Below, piece by piece: positions 1 to 11,910 of a DNA stretch of 64,000 bases. The first letter of the stretch is position 1. Every line of letters begins with the position of its first letter. The DNA lies in contig CM049306.1 in assembly GCA_026874595.1 (NCBI GenBank), positions 14,901,019 through 14,965,018 on the forward strand, given 5' to 3'. The notes under the pieces are model-generated. The model saw nothing but the letters and a program-made list of their open reading frames with translations. It was not told the DNA's origin and ran no database searches. Position numbers and translations under genes: made by a program. The DNA is from Sipunculus nudus. Its lineage: Eukaryota; Annelida; Sipuncula; Golfingiida; Sipunculidae.

Positions 1-222
1 TAAAAAAGCTGTTTCCCTTCTGAGAAACAGCAAGAGAAAAGAACAGCTTGTTCAAGCTAGACACTGAATCAATCTGCAATTATGTAGTGTTAAGAAAGGG
101 TTTCTGTATGGTCTGGCATGGCCTTTCACACTGTCTGCAGGTGACTAATGGGAAGTTATCTGATCCTGCTACACCTCCCTCAATGTGCCGGGTTAATGGA
201 AGTAAGTGTACACTTCCCCTGC
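1..222. other. Unassigned sequence before the 268-bp array
   Basis: There is no convincing gene. A 65-codon open frame runs here but has no recognisable domain and runs into the tandem array at 223. Confidence 0.4.
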
Positions 223-1015
223 TCTCCTTGACAATCCACATATAGTTATCCTTGGGCTTGCTTCTTTATTACAAATGCTCTTCAAACCTCTTACATTCTA
301 TAAATGCTGGCTAGCACATGGTCTGACAAAATAATAAACATAAACACCTTTTCATTTCCTATTAGTATTTCTTCAATACATGTACTTACCCATTTTCTGG
401 AATTCCAACCATTTTCTAAATATACGTATGTATATGTAAATGGCATTATAGTAGTGCACAGGCCACCTAAATTTATAATTTATAAATTTGTCTCCTTGAC
501 AATCCACATATAGTTATCCTTGGGCTTGCTTCTTTATTACAAATGCTCTTCAAACCTCTTACATTCTATAAATGCTGGCTAGCACATGGTCTGACAAAAT
601 AATAAACATAAACACCTTTTCATTTCCTATTAGTATTTCTTCAATACATGTACTTACCTATTTTCTGGAATTCCAACCATTTTCTAAATATACGTATGTA
701 TATGTAAATGGCATTATAGTAGTGCACAGGCCACCTAAATTTATAATTTATAAATTTGTCTCCTTGACAATCCACATATAGTTATCCTTGGGCTTGCTTC
801 TTTATTACAAATGCTCTTCAAACCTCTTACATTCTATAAATGCTGGCTAGCACATGGTCTGACAAAATAATAAACATAAACACCTTTTCATTTCCTATTA
901 GTATTTCTTCAATACATGTACTTACCTATTTTCTGGAATTCCAACCATTTTCTAAATATACGTATGTATATGTAAATGGCATTATAGAAGTGCACAGGCC
1001 ACCTAAATTTATAAT
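223..1015. repeat. Tandem array of a 268-bp unit, about 3 copies
   Basis: The unit begins TCTCCTTGACAATCC and restarts at 223, 491 and 759, exactly 268 bp apart each time. The third copy ends near 1015, where it diverges after an AATTTATAAT stretch. The copies are almost identical: I see one C/T difference (ACCCATT versus ACCTATT) and one change in the third copy (TAGAAG versus TAGTAG). Each unit holds an open frame of about 69 codons that only reflects the repetition and has no recognisable domain. Near-identity implies a recent duplication, or an assembly artefact of a longer array. Confidence 0.95.
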
Positions 1016-1573
1016 AACTGAAATTCTTTCTCTATGAATTAAAGGAAATTTTAATGAAAGCAAAGGCTAGTTAAAGCCATCTAAGTGAAGTAGCAGAGGC
1101 CATGTTTAAAATGTAAAATATTCAAATTCAGGCCAGTTAGAAGTAACTAATTATCTGTTGGAAAGCAGAGGTATTATGTTTCCCCTTGATTCTTTGGTTC
1201 ATTTGTCTGTTAGCAGCCTCAGGCAAAAAGTATTCAGTGGATTTTGGCAAAACTTTGTACAAGGTTAGTGTCACACCCAAATAACAGTCAACTTAATTTT
1301 GGAGGTTATCTGGATCAGTGGATCACCATAATATATTTTAAAGTCAAGAATCACATACAACTGTGACACAGGGTGATTCCTTTGTCAAGAGTGGACGACA
1401 CCCATTAATAGGTATTTGGGGCAGGAAGGTGAAACCATGTGACAGAAGCATGACACTGTTTACGCATAACCAGCTGACTCCAACTACACACTCTATAGAT
1501 GCATAATAACAGTTATACATATGTATATGCCAACTTTTAGACAGGATGCTACAATTAAAACTTTATAGTTAAA
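1016..1573. other. Unassigned AT-rich spacer
   Basis: I see no exon with supporting splice signals, no terminal repeat and no tandem repeat in this stretch. Confidence 0.4.
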
Positions 1574-2058
1574 CCTTAGTCCACCAACCCTGTCCACCTG
1601 TTTCTGGTGATTATTTGTTGAAATTTTAAAGAATGCAAAAACTTTTTGCACCAATCGCAGAAAGAGAAAAATGCGTAATGAACTATTTTGGAAATAAGAA
1701 CCTACCTTCTGTTTCATTTTTCTGGGAACAATTTAAAACCATTTTATGAGAAACTAGTCCAATCTGCAGCAAAATCTTACCACCAACTTAATTATAAAAT
1801 GGATATTGCAGAGAAAAGTGATGACATCATTATATACATAACATACAAAACAGGCTCCTATAACTATGGGTTCAGTGATCAACAGCAGTTGACCCTTGTT
1901 TACAGCCAGACCTGTATTCTCCCAGTGTACAGACTTCACTTTTACCTCATACATTACATTTATAGCCATACACCTGAAGGAGTAACAGTGGTCACTTGTC
2001 AGGGACACTATGAATCACAGATATATAAAAGACAAGTCAACCAGGCCTTAGATATTTA
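1574..2058 (+). repeat. Dispersed repeat R, copy 1
   Basis: The head reads TTAGTCCACCAACCCTGTCC. The body contains CAATTTAAAACCATTTTATG and TGATGACATCA, and the tail contains CAAGTCAACCAGGCC. The same order of blocks recurs at 40723-41075 and 54234-54664, and isolated heads and tails occur around 44300-45080. Its mobile class is unknown. The 123-codon and 84-codon open frames on the two strands here are spurious products of the repeat. Confidence 0.7.
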
Positions 2059-2145
2059 AATGATAAGCAGGAATGAAGCAAAAAATGACATATTTTCTTC
2101 TTTTAGCCAATGGTATTAGTTTTGTTTGTCAAGTTTATCTAACCA

Positions 2146-2564
2146 ACCGGCTTCTGTGGCTCAGAGGTAGAGTTCAGAACTAAAAGCCGGGAGATCGTGA
2201 GTTGGAATCTCAGCTGAGGCGATGAAATTTTTCACACTCGTACCCCACCCATGATGAGGGCTCTGCAGGCTTAATGGGAAGGCCGTGCCCAAGGGCAGTA
2301 GTTCACTCACAGAAGAGTACGCCTTTCGGGGCCTCCTCAGTCATATTACCAAGCTATGGGTCTGATTAGGCACCCAGGGCCATCAGGTGCAGTATTCACC
2401 GGGCCTGGTTAATGCCAGGATATAAAATGAGAGTGAGCATGTGGTACTGCCCTGTCACAGTCTGAAACCAGAATAGAATTCTGCAGATGTACATATATGT
2501 AGTTAAGTAAGCATTCAAAAATGGAGACGGTAACCTCCACCAAAAAAATAATTGAAAAAAAAAA
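2146..2564 (+). mobile_element. Complete tRNA-derived SINE
   Basis: The element starts CCGGCTTCTGTGGCTCAGAG. It contains an RNA polymerase III A-box-like TGGCTCAGAGGTAGAG and a B-box-like GTTGGAATCTC about 30 bp downstream. A roughly 330-bp tRNA-unrelated body follows, ending in an A-rich 3' tail. It is flanked by a direct repeat: GTTTATCTAACCA at 2133-2145 and GTTTTATCTAACCA at 2565-2578, as expected of a target-site duplication from LINE-mediated retrotransposition. Part of its body (GGGAAGGCCGTGCC and neighbouring blocks) recurs near 47665. Confidence 0.88.
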
Positions 2565-2587
2565 GTTTTATCTAACCAGTTACCTAA

Positions 2588-3060
2588 ACAAGTGACCCAT
2601 GGGTCACGACGCTAAGCTGACTAGGAAGAAACTCACAAAATGAATTTTATCATCTGAATGCCAAATTTATCCCCATTCAAATGTAGCAATTACAGTTCTC
2701 AGAAAACATTCACAAGGAGCACAAAAAATATAGCTTACCATGACCTTATTTCATGTTTCCATGGATATTGCTAAAGACTTCCCAGTATTTTACACTGGAA
2801 CATTCTAGGGCCAGCATATACTATTTGTGCCCTTCTGATTTTTCAGGGTCCCTAAAAATCATGTCTTTGGTCCAAGGTTCACAGAAAATAGGTTACCAAG
2901 ACCTAATTTCAGGTTTCAATGCAGGTTTACTGCACACCTGCCTGAATGTTATGTTAGGAGATTCTAGGCCTAGTGGATACAATTTGTGCTCTGTTTGACT
3001 GACTGGGTGCAAAAAATACAGTTTTTCAGCATTTAAATATAGCGCAAAATATAGGTCACC
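2588..3060 (+). repeat. Family I element fragment (5' end plus one body unit)
   Basis: It starts AACAAGTGACCCATGGGTCA; the 14-bp palindrome TGACCCATGGGTCA is at 2593-2606. A degenerate copy of the subterminal GCTCAGCTGACT motif (GCTAAGCTGACT) follows. The remainder carries diverged versions of the family I body (ACCTAATTTCAGGTTTC, GATTCTAGG, ATACAATTTGTGC). It is an old, partial copy without a 3' hairpin. Confidence 0.7.
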
Positions 3061-3069
3061 ATGACCTTA

Positions 3070-3420
3070 TTTCAGGTTTTATGAGTCATCTGACCAACAT
3101 TTACACAAAGCTTGGTGATGCTAGCTCCTGTCATTTATGCAATTGTTATGTCAGTATGCTTACTTGGAGAAATCACTTAGTTCAAATTCCTGTCACTCAG
3201 CCACAATTCATTAAACCCAGATGATTTGAACAAATTTGAGAGAGCTTAATAAGAAGATAATAAGATAATTTTTTTTATTTTTTCCCTATTTTACCTAAGT
3301 AAATTAAGATAGCAAAAAAATAAGCAAAATTCTATGGAGTTTTTTTAGGTGACTGATTTTTTGCACAAAATTTGGTGATACTAGCTCTAGCCAGTTGTAC
3401 CTTTCATCTTAAGCTAATAT
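3070..3420 (+). repeat. Family II 3'-region fragment
   Basis: Blocks such as GGTGATGCTAGCTCCTG, CTGTAACTC, TTGAGAGAG and the run ending in TAAGCAAAATTC match the 3' regions of family II at 5890-6810, 20160-20660 and 31560-32357. It is degenerate and lacks the terminal motif. Confidence 0.55.
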
Positions 3421-3599
3421 GAACCTTACCTTCATGTTCATATGGAATGCATTGTCTGGCTTTATTTTATGTCAACTGTCTCCAAATCAAATGTAATTTC
3501 ATTCATAAACTGCCAGCAAACAGCCCCAAGCCTGTCTTGGAGAAACTCAACTGAATGTATGACCCATGAGAGTATCCAGGCCAATAGGCACCCAGGAAC

Positions 3600-3960
3600 T
3601 GCCAACATCCTAGATAGGGCATGGAGCTGGCCTGATCTTTAGACCTCTGGCAATCTGAGTGTGAACAGACTGAACTCTTGAACTATGGCCAAATCTGATG
3701 CAGTGGGCAGTGTCAAAGCTATAAACAGAATGCAGCTACTGCACTGAGTGAACTCTTGACCTGTACTTGGCTGCACTGAGTGAACTCTTGACCTGTTGCC
3801 TTATCTGATACAGTTCGCAGTCTGCAAAAGCTATAAATAGATCCAGGCTGACCTTTGGCCTGCTACCAAATCTTAAATAGTTGGCAGGCTGCCAAGTTAT
3901 ATATATATATATATACAGACAGTCTTGGCTGTTGGTAATCATATTACACATACTAAAAGA
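3600..3960 (+). repeat. Family II internal subrepeats (CACTGAGTGAACTCTTGACC)
   Basis: The sentence-like unit CACTGAGTGAACTCTTGACC is repeated, interleaved with AGCTATAAATAGATCCAGGC. The same block occurs at 25850-26210 and 30890-31440, always between the 5' and 3' parts of family II. A short (TA)n run lies at about 3897-3914. Confidence 0.7.
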
Positions 3961-4317
3961 CTTTGGCTAAAATGATTTTTTTTCATGCTGATGTATTCAT
4001 AAGATTGTTGATAAAAATGTTAAGAATAATAAAAGATGTACTCCTTTCATTTTAAAAGGTCTAATAATTGTGCCGAAAATGATTTTAATAAATTGTGCAA
4101 AGTTACATAAATTGAAACAATATTTTTGCAGAAGAAGACTATTGCAAAACTAAATTTGAAATAGGCTCATTAATGGCCTCAAGACCAACTTTAGCTTTCT
4201 GAGACTCTTCCAAAAATCTATGAACCCAACCTATTCTAATACAATTAAAAAAACTGTATCCTAGAATATTCTTGTGAAAATTAAATCATTCTGCTTGATT
4301 TTTTCATCATACTAGAT
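3961..4317. other. Family II remnant interrupted by family IV
   Basis: The left end (ACTTTGGCTAAAATG) matches 31520-31540 in a family II copy. The rest is unassigned AT-rich sequence. The family IV element starting at about 4318 appears to be inserted here, because family II 3'-region sequence resumes after it. Confidence 0.5.
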
Positions 4318-5875
4318 GTGTCAGAACGACACGAATGCCCCCGCCTGGGGCAAATTAGAAACATTTGTAAAATTTTGAAAAATTTTTTAAGTTCAGGAGG
4401 TGTCGTATGGTCAAAAGTAGGTCAACAAGGGCAAAATGCAAACTCGATCTGTAACGGGTCATTATCAAGCAACACACCAAAAATCATGCCAGTATATGCA
4501 GGCATTTTAAAAAAAAGTCCATACATGTGCATTTTCCATAAAAATTTCTGTCTTTCATGAAATTTTTTATGTTTAGGAGCCGTAAAACAATCAAAAGTAG
4601 GTCAACCAGGACGAAACGCGAACTCGATCTGTAACTGTCATTATCTGCCCACACATAAAAAATCAGGGTGGTATCTGCAGGCCTTGAGGAGAAAAGTCAG
4701 TACATATGCATTTGTTATGAAAATTTCTATTTTTCATGAAACTTTCTATGTTCAGGAGCAGTCAAATGGTCAAAATTAGGTCAACTGGGACAAAACAAGA
4801 ACTCGATCTGTAACTGGTCATTATCTGCCTACACACCAAAAATCAGGCCCGTATCTGCAGGCACTGCGAAAAAAAAGTCCATACATGTGCACTTTTTTAT
4901 GAAATTTTCTATGTTAGAGCACCGTCAAATGGTCAAAAGTAGGTCAACTGGGACAAAACGTGAACTCAATCTGTAACTGGTCATTATCTGCCCACACACC
5001 AAAAATCAGGCCAATATCTGCAGGTATTGTGAAGAAAAGTCTGTACAAGTGTATTTGTCATGAAAATTTATATTTAACATGAAATTTTCTATGTTCAGGA
5101 GCTGTAAAACAATCAAAAGTAGGTCAACTGGGACGAAACGCGAACTAGATCTGTAACTGGTCAATATCTGCCCACACACCAAAAATCAGGCCAATATCTG
5201 CAGGCATTGCGAAGAAAAGTCTGTACAAGTGTATTTGTCTCGAAAATTTATATTTAACATGAAATTTTCTATGTTCAGGAGCTGTAAAACAATCAAAAGT
5301 AGGTCAACTTGGACGAAACGCGAACTTGATCCGTAACTGGTCAATATCTGCCCACACACCAAAAATCAGGCCAATATCTGCAGGCATTGCGAAAAAAAGT
5401 CTGTACATGTGTATTTGTCATGAAATTTCATATTTTTCATGAAATTTTCTATGTTCAGGAGCTGTAAAACGGTCAAAAGTAAGTCAACTGGGACGAAACC
5501 CGAACTCGATCTGTAACTGGTCTATATCTGCCCATACACCAAAAATCAGGCCAATATCTGCAGGCATTGCGAAAAAAAGTCCGTACATTTGTATCTGTCA
5601 TGAATATTTCTATTTTTCATGAAATTTTCTAAGTTAAGGAGCCGTAAAACAGTCAAAAGTAGGTCAACCGGGACGAAACGCAAACTCGATCTGTAACTGG
5701 TCTATATCTGCCCACACACCAAAAATCAGGCCAATATCTGCAGGCATTGTGAAAAAAAGTCCGTACAACTGTTTGATTTCGGAATGACGGAAGGACGGAA
5801 GGACAGAAGGACGGAATGACGGACATGGGTAAAACTATATGCCCCGGCCACTTTGTGGCGGGGGCATAAAAAACA
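4318..5875 (+). mobile_element. Family IV satellite-bearing element with 180-bp units and a 3' hairpin
   Basis: Eight units carry CAAAAGTAGGTCAAC and CACACACCAAAAATCAGGCC. Comparable unit positions are about 4399, 4579, 4759, 4920, 5101, 5281, 5461 and 5641; most steps are exactly 180 bp. The 5' end holds ATGCCCCCGCC (4335-4345) and a small TGCCCC/GGGGCA hairpin. After a GACGGAAGGACGG microsatellite the 3' end has a 14-bp stem with a TTT loop (5838-5868; one G·G mismatch), then oligo-A. The 3' arm contains GGCGGGGGCAT, the reverse complement of the 5' motif. No coding sequence. A Helitron/Helentron-like class is inferred from architecture. Confidence 0.85.
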
Positions 5876-5889
5876 AATTTAAGCTGAAA

Positions 5890-6810
5890 GTGGCTAGAAT
5901 TACAAGGATTCTGACCATAAAAAACAGGTCAATGTAGGTAGCGCCACAAAAACTGCAATTTCAAATACGAGTCAAGTGACTAACATTTGCACAAAATTAA
6001 GTGATCCTAGCTCCTACTGTTTCTGAGCATGACTAATTTCATTTTCCTGTAACTCTGCTAAAATTCATCAAATTATTTGAACACGCTTGAGAGAGCTGGT
6101 CTCTGGGATCATTTCTGTGAAATATTTAACCGTTTGGCTGAATGATTTCAGAGAAGAAGATTTTCCAAAGATTTTTAGCTTTTCCCCCGTAAAAAGTAAG
6201 TTAATGCAGGTGGTGCCACATAAACGCTCAATCCTACAACATTTGGTATGATAAACATTTGATAAAATTTGGGGATGCTAGCTCCTGCTATTCCTGATAA
6301 ATTATGGGTAAATGTATTGATGACCGATGACCCCTGTACAGAAAAGGTCGATGCAGGTGGCGCCACCAATACCCCAATTTTAAATATGACTCATGTGATG
6401 AACATTTGCATAAAATTTGGTGATGATAGCTCCAGCAGTTTCTCAAAATGTAATTTTAGTATCCTTTTTTGGCCAAATGACTGTTCAGCTTCCTGTGACT
6501 CAGCCAAATTCACTGAACTGGAACTATTTGATCAAACCTGAGAAAGATTGTTTCAGCTGGGATTATTTCTATAAAATATTGAATAATTTGGCCAGAAAGT
6601 TTCAGAAAAGAAGTTTTTTTAAGCTTTCTTAGCTTTTCCCTAAAAACCTTAGTAAAAGCAGATATTGAAAATATGAGCAATATCCAATAGTTTTTTAGTT
6701 GACTGATTTTTGGCATTAAGTTTGGTGATGCTGGCCCTGCCATTTTTGAGATAGTATGGGTTAATGTACAGACAACACAAGACAGACCACAGCTCATCAT
6801 CCCATAAGCT
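5890..6810 (+). repeat. Family II 3' region (two overlapping degenerate blocks)
   Basis: It contains GGTGATGATAGCTCCAG, CTGTGACTCAGCC, TTGAGAGAG-like and CTTAGCTTTTCCC blocks. It ends near 6780-6806 with CCATAAGCTCACAGGTTCAC, a variant of the family II 3' terminus CACAGGTTCGC. The open frames at 6175-6843 on both strands lie wholly in this repeat and are not genes. Confidence 0.7.
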
Positions 6811-7694
6811 CACAGGTTCACTTAAAAAATAGTTGGAGATCATAATAAGGTTAAGGAGAATACTGATGACATATCAAACATCTCTAACCTGAAGATATGA
6901 AAGAAGCTGATGTTACCATTAATAATTCAAAGGAACAAAAGAGGTGTAGAATTCTTTATGCTTCCAAATATGAAATATTCACTGTATCATTTATCTACAC
7001 CAGTGTATAATAACAACATCTCAGTCAAGCTCATTGTCACTGGTCTATTTGTATCTACATAATTTATAAACATGGCCAGACAAAGAACAGAACAGATACC
7101 CTTTCATGGTTTTTCCAAATGTGAATGGAATGCCACTTAGTGAAAGGAATGTTGAAAAGTAAGGATCCTATTGATGAATTGTTTGTTAAGGAAATATCCA
7201 TCATTGCTTGAAAACAAGCTAATGTAAGTTAGAGTCAACTTCCAGAGTTAAGGGGATCTAAATATTTGCTCATAAAAAGATCCACAGAATCCTGGCAAGT
7301 CTGCAATAACAGTTCACAGGTATCTGATAACACTAACAGCCTGTATTGAAATTACCATCAGTAAGGCAAATCCTGAAATATCACGGTAGTCCTATTATAG
7401 CTGTGGCTTTTACATATTATCCATAACATCCAGAAGTTTTGAATTTATCATTAATGGTTCTGTATATTATTTATTGTGCAAATAATACTAATTGAAAATT
7501 AGAAAGGAGAGAAGTTAAAATTCTCATCACATCTGGGATACTGATAAGTATCAATTTATCTGCATTCACCTGATTCATCTAAAGATCCCACTGCAATAAA
7601 ATCTGCATTAATTGTGCTGATGGCTATTCTAAACAAAGTTAAAAATACTATCAAATATTCCTGGTTCCTCCATTTGCAGTAAACTGCCAATCTG
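6811..7694. other. Unassigned spacer
   Basis: I see no exon, terminal repeat or tandem repeat here. Confidence 0.35.
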
Positions 7695-7790
7695 ATGGAG
7701 TAGGACATGCATAGTGGTTAAGGCGTTGGGCTTGGGAGCTGAAGTGAAGGTCCCTGGTACTAATCCAACTGAAGCATCAATGGCATAATA
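7695..7790 (+). mobile_element. tRNA-like SINE head
   Basis: TAGTGGTTAAGGCG (A-box-like, Ser/Leu tRNA type) is followed about 35 bp later by GGTACTAATCC (B-box-like). There is no intact cloverleaf, so this is a SINE head or tRNA pseudogene rather than a tRNA gene. Confidence 0.6.
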
Positions 7791-7935
7791 GTAAAATCCA
7801 AAATTAACAAGAGGTTACAATGACTTCTGAAATATTCCTAACCCCATGCTGAATTATTCCTAACCCCATGATGCATCAATGGCATAATTGTAAAATCTGA
7901 GATTAACTTCTGAAATATTCCTAACTCCATGCATA
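7773..7935. repeat. Imperfect local duplication, about 100-bp offset
   Basis: GCATCAATGGCATAAT, a GTAAAATC block and GACTTCTGAAATATTCCTAA occur in the same order twice, with an extra AATTATTCCTAACCCCATG between. This is probably a small tandem duplication inside the SINE tail. Confidence 0.7.
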
Positions 7936-10900
7936 TAAAAACCAGAAGACTTTATAACAACATTTCATTCTTATCATATGGATACCTTCATTCTCACCCA
8001 ATAGACAATGCCACCAACAGGCCTTGGACCCATCCTTTAAAAAAAAACTGATGACAATCTGATGTTTTTTTTATTATATCCTTAACATGATAGATTTACA
8101 GCCAAAACATCAAAGTCTATACTGTTTACTACCCTCTTTACACAGGGCATTACCCACAGGCCAAATACTGGCACTGTTTGTTTTGACCTTGTATCCTGAA
8201 TCTCTACACCAGAGGGGAGCACTGTATTTTGGTCCAATCAGATGAGACCCTGTGCTGGAAGACAAAATGGTTTACCAGCCAAGTGAGGAATAAATTAAGC
8301 CAATGTTGTTCATTTCGTTTTGAGTAACAGCTCATCGCCCCGGCGACCGTTTGAACAGGCCACAGGCTCAGAGATAACGGCCCCACACGTGGTTTATGGG
8401 TGGAGCCTGCTGCCTGTTGAGTGATTGTTGACTTGCATTTGTTCAGCTGCTAGTCCAATCAGCAGTTTTTCCAGCAGACAGGCCCATGTGCACCACTTGG
8501 TGTTTAAGTGCATCACAAATGGTCAAGGCAGGCAGAAGGAAAATCAGTAGCTTCTTTAGAAGCGCAAGATTTCAGCTGCTTCGGAAGCATAACTGTGTAC
8601 TAGTGTGTAGAGAATTAATTTAACTTAATGATGAATAAATAAGAGATGAATAGAAGAACAGCAAAGCTTATTTATAATAACTATTTTACATTCCTTTATA
8701 TTCATATATGACCATCAAAATTTGTTATATTCAATCATGATCATTTTACAATGACAACCTATGTCACATGAATTGTATATGTTTTAAAATGAATATGGAA
8801 CTATATATGTATGTATACAGGTCATATCATCTGTATCAGGAAAACTGGTTTGTTAATCAAATAGTGAACTTAATGCATGTGCACTGGTAGTCTGAAGTAT
8901 AAATGAAGATTTAATCCAAAGAAACATATAAAAAAAGTGGGATCACAATATGAGTGTGTCAGTCCATAACTCAGTTATAGAGTCCATCTGGTCATTTCTC
9001 ACCAGTCACAAATTCTAGGCCCTTCAATACAACCCTGCAGCCTCCCACTTCAGCCTAGGCAGTCACTTTTCAAGTTGCAGAGTGACCAGTTGATTAAATT
9101 ATTCAACCTGTACTTCTATAAGCATTGGCATAGCAGAGTTATCAAACAAACATGGATATAATAATCTGTTTATGTGAAGAATTATACTAGTAATTCAACA
9201 GGCAAATCAGTAACATGCTGACAGCTGTTAGAGAAAGGCCATTGATACTTAAATTATATAAGACCAAGTAAATAAAGCAGTAAATGAAGATTGTCTTTGT
9301 AACTCACCTTAATTAATTCATTCAGATTAGAATGTCTTTACTGAACTCCTTGAAGCATTTCCCCAACAGGAAGAAGTTCACAGTGACAGATGGACATACT
9401 GCTACTCCAGCCTTTTTTTAGCTGGTTTTCTTTTCATGAGACAAATAAAGAGTCATCTTTATTCAAATGTATTTAAGTCTACTCTCCTAGGTAGCAGTTT
9501 TGATCAATAAGGCTCTTACTGTGTGATTTCAGGAGGAGATTACAAACTCTGTGAAACCTGGCACATATGTCCCTGTTAAAGATCCAGTTTCCTGGACAGG
9601 ATGATCATAAGAATCTGAAGACAAGCTGCAGGAACTTAGAGATATACTTTTTATTTTTTAAAAGGAAGGGAACGAAAAACAGTGTAATTCAATAAACTAC
9701 TTTATACTCAGAACCAGCCATCACAGAGTATTTTCACTCTTTGTCATTCTCAACCAGATGAAGTGAATTTGTGATAAGAACTTGGCAGACATTCACTGAA
9801 GCTTTTTGTTTAATGTAAAATAAACAGTTATGCATCAAATTATTTCTCACTGCAATAAGTATATATGTAGATCTTAATATGTTCATAGATATGACTGACA
9901 TATGGCAGCATATTAGTATAAATTTTGTTATAATTTTGACCAGTTAATGTTTTTGTGATGTTGTGTTAAAGATATAAGCAGTTAGTATGTATTATATGTG
10001 GAAGAACCAGATTTGTTTATATACAAGTCCTTTTAATAAATGATAATAAGTTAAAAAATAATTAAAACATATTAGAAATAAACTATGCTCTACAGTTAAT
10101 AAACCATCCCTTATTACTTTACCCTATTTAAAATATGTCTGTAACATTTTGCTAGTGGAGATATTTTTCTGTGGGACTCCGTGGATGTCATTTACTTTGG
10201 CATTTTGTGCAAGGTCAGTTTGTCCAGGCACTCATGTATCGTTTTCACATACCCCATAATCTACAGGCTTGTCCCTGGTTCTGTATCACCTAAAATAATA
10301 TGATTATCACATTATATTTATTTCATCATAACACTCCTGAGACAGTTATTCAACACATATTCAGTCTCTTTATCTTTCTCAAATACAATAAAATACTCAG
10401 CGGCACACTAATCCAATTAAGAACCAACGAGAAAGGCCAACATATGCCCACTGCATGAATGCTCAGGAAATTACTGTCTGTACACAAAAAATTATCACGC
10501 TGCAGCCAGACACAGTAAGAACACATAACAAAGGCAGAAATTCCCAAGTGCCCACCTGTGTTATTTTCCAGATTAAACCAAGGCAGCGCCTCCAGCATGT
10601 TTACAGTAAATGACACTGTTTGTCATATTTGCAGTTTGTACACAAACAAAAACTGTATTCATTTCCCATGCAGTTATAAGGTGAATGGTCACAATAGGTT
10701 AAAAGATCTGTAAAAAGAAACTGTACATACAAACATCCACCACTACTATTCATTAATAAGGTGTTTTAGAGAACCCCACCAATCCAGCATCAACAAAGGG
10801 GTCAACCACCCTGCATATACCTTCAAGTTATGGTCTCTTTATAGACAAAAAGTGTGTCAACATGACAAATTTGTTTCATTACTTTCATTACTTCATAAGT

Positions 10901-11347
10901 GTTTGTGGTACGCCTCTGTACACTAATTAAAACTGTGGGTTGAATGAAACAGTTTTTTTTTCACAAATTGAAAACTGTGATATAGCTTAGTGCCATAAAA
11001 TGCTAAAAAATTAATACTTGTGCAAAATTTCATCTAATTTTATTCAGTCATTATTACAGCCTGGCATTGTATTTATGAAATTATAATGTCAAGGTTTGCT
11101 GGTAAGAAAACCACCAGGAGTTTGTTAATTAATATATATAGTCAAGGCAATACTGGTATATGGGAAATATGGTTCTTTTTTTTTGTCCCCTGTCTAAGGG
11201 ATGACATGTTGAAGTCATGTTAATTTTAGTTTTCACATTCCCCTTGAAGGCATTTGGTCATGTTACTTTTAATTTTCCCCCTGTAGGTTTTAGTGTTTTT
11301 GTAATAAAATAACTTGTTAAGCAAGTTAATTTTGTTTGTTTTTTTTT
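7936..11347. other. Long apparently unique stretch
   Basis: I find no exon with convincing splice signals and no element termini. 8200-8640 is somewhat richer in G and C. The open frames at 8204-8386 and 10350-10616 (minus) lack recognisable domains. This could be intronic or intergenic. Confidence 0.35.
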
Positions 11348-11362
11348 GGGGGGGGGGGGGGG
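11348..11362. repeat. Poly-G tract, 15 G
   Basis: A homopolymer run follows a T-rich run. The assembled length is likely uncertain. Confidence 0.9.
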
Positions 11363-11525
11363 TTTATTATGATATAACTTTGATAGCCATTGTGTGGTTA
11401 GGATGATCTTTTATGGCCTATTTTTTTTTAAAAAATTCAAGCAATAATCTTTAGTTAATAGACAACAGATAATGGAATAGGCCCCTGCCTTTCAGTAATA
11501 CAAGCTCACAGGGGAACTATGTACA

Positions 11526-11529
<4 letters not shown>

Positions 11530-11606
<77 letters not shown>
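11530..11606. repeat. (TA)n microsatellite
   Basis: About 38 TA dinucleotides run without interruption. Confidence 0.97.
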
Positions 11607-11608
<2 letters not shown>

Positions 11609-11611
<3 letters not shown>

Positions 11612-11910
11612 TGAAATCTCGTTTTGTCGAACTTGCTTATGTCGAATACCCCACTTATGTTGAAGTTAAGACTCAATTTTCTGGACATCTCTGGTTATAA
11701 AACTGGAGGGGTAAAATGCTTAGCTCTCTCTGGATGCAATCCCTTGGGTGCCCTATGGAAGGTGGTCATGGTGGCCCATCCAAGGTTGGTGGTTCTCTTT
11801 GGGTGTTCTGGTTTCCTCCAACTCCAAAGACTATAAAATGCCACCATCCAAGCCATGGAGAATTTCTCATATATCAGTCATTATATCTAGTTGTACAATC
11901 CATGTAATAT
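11609..11910 (+). mobile_element. Probable transposon/SINE remnant after the TA run
   Basis: It begins CAGTGAAATCTCGTTTTGTC, which resembles pogo/Tigger-type ends, and contains repeated TTATGTCGAA-like words. Further on, GGGTGTTCTGGTTTCCTCCA resembles a block I associate with mollusc SINE-like repeats. No opposite end is visible, so the assignment rests on motif resemblance only. Confidence 0.35.

Noticed and set aside
304-1037. Three near-identical 65-69-codon frames
   Set aside because: They recur only because the 268-bp unit repeats. No domain, and no codon-level constraint between copies.
1493-2059. Overlapping 123-, 84- and 74-codon frames
   Set aside because: They lie on opposite strands within dispersed repeat R; other R copies do not keep the frames open.
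7695-7790. Possible functional tRNA gene
   Set aside because: Box-like motifs are present, but no complete cloverleaf or pairing acceptor stem can be drawn. A SINE head fits better.
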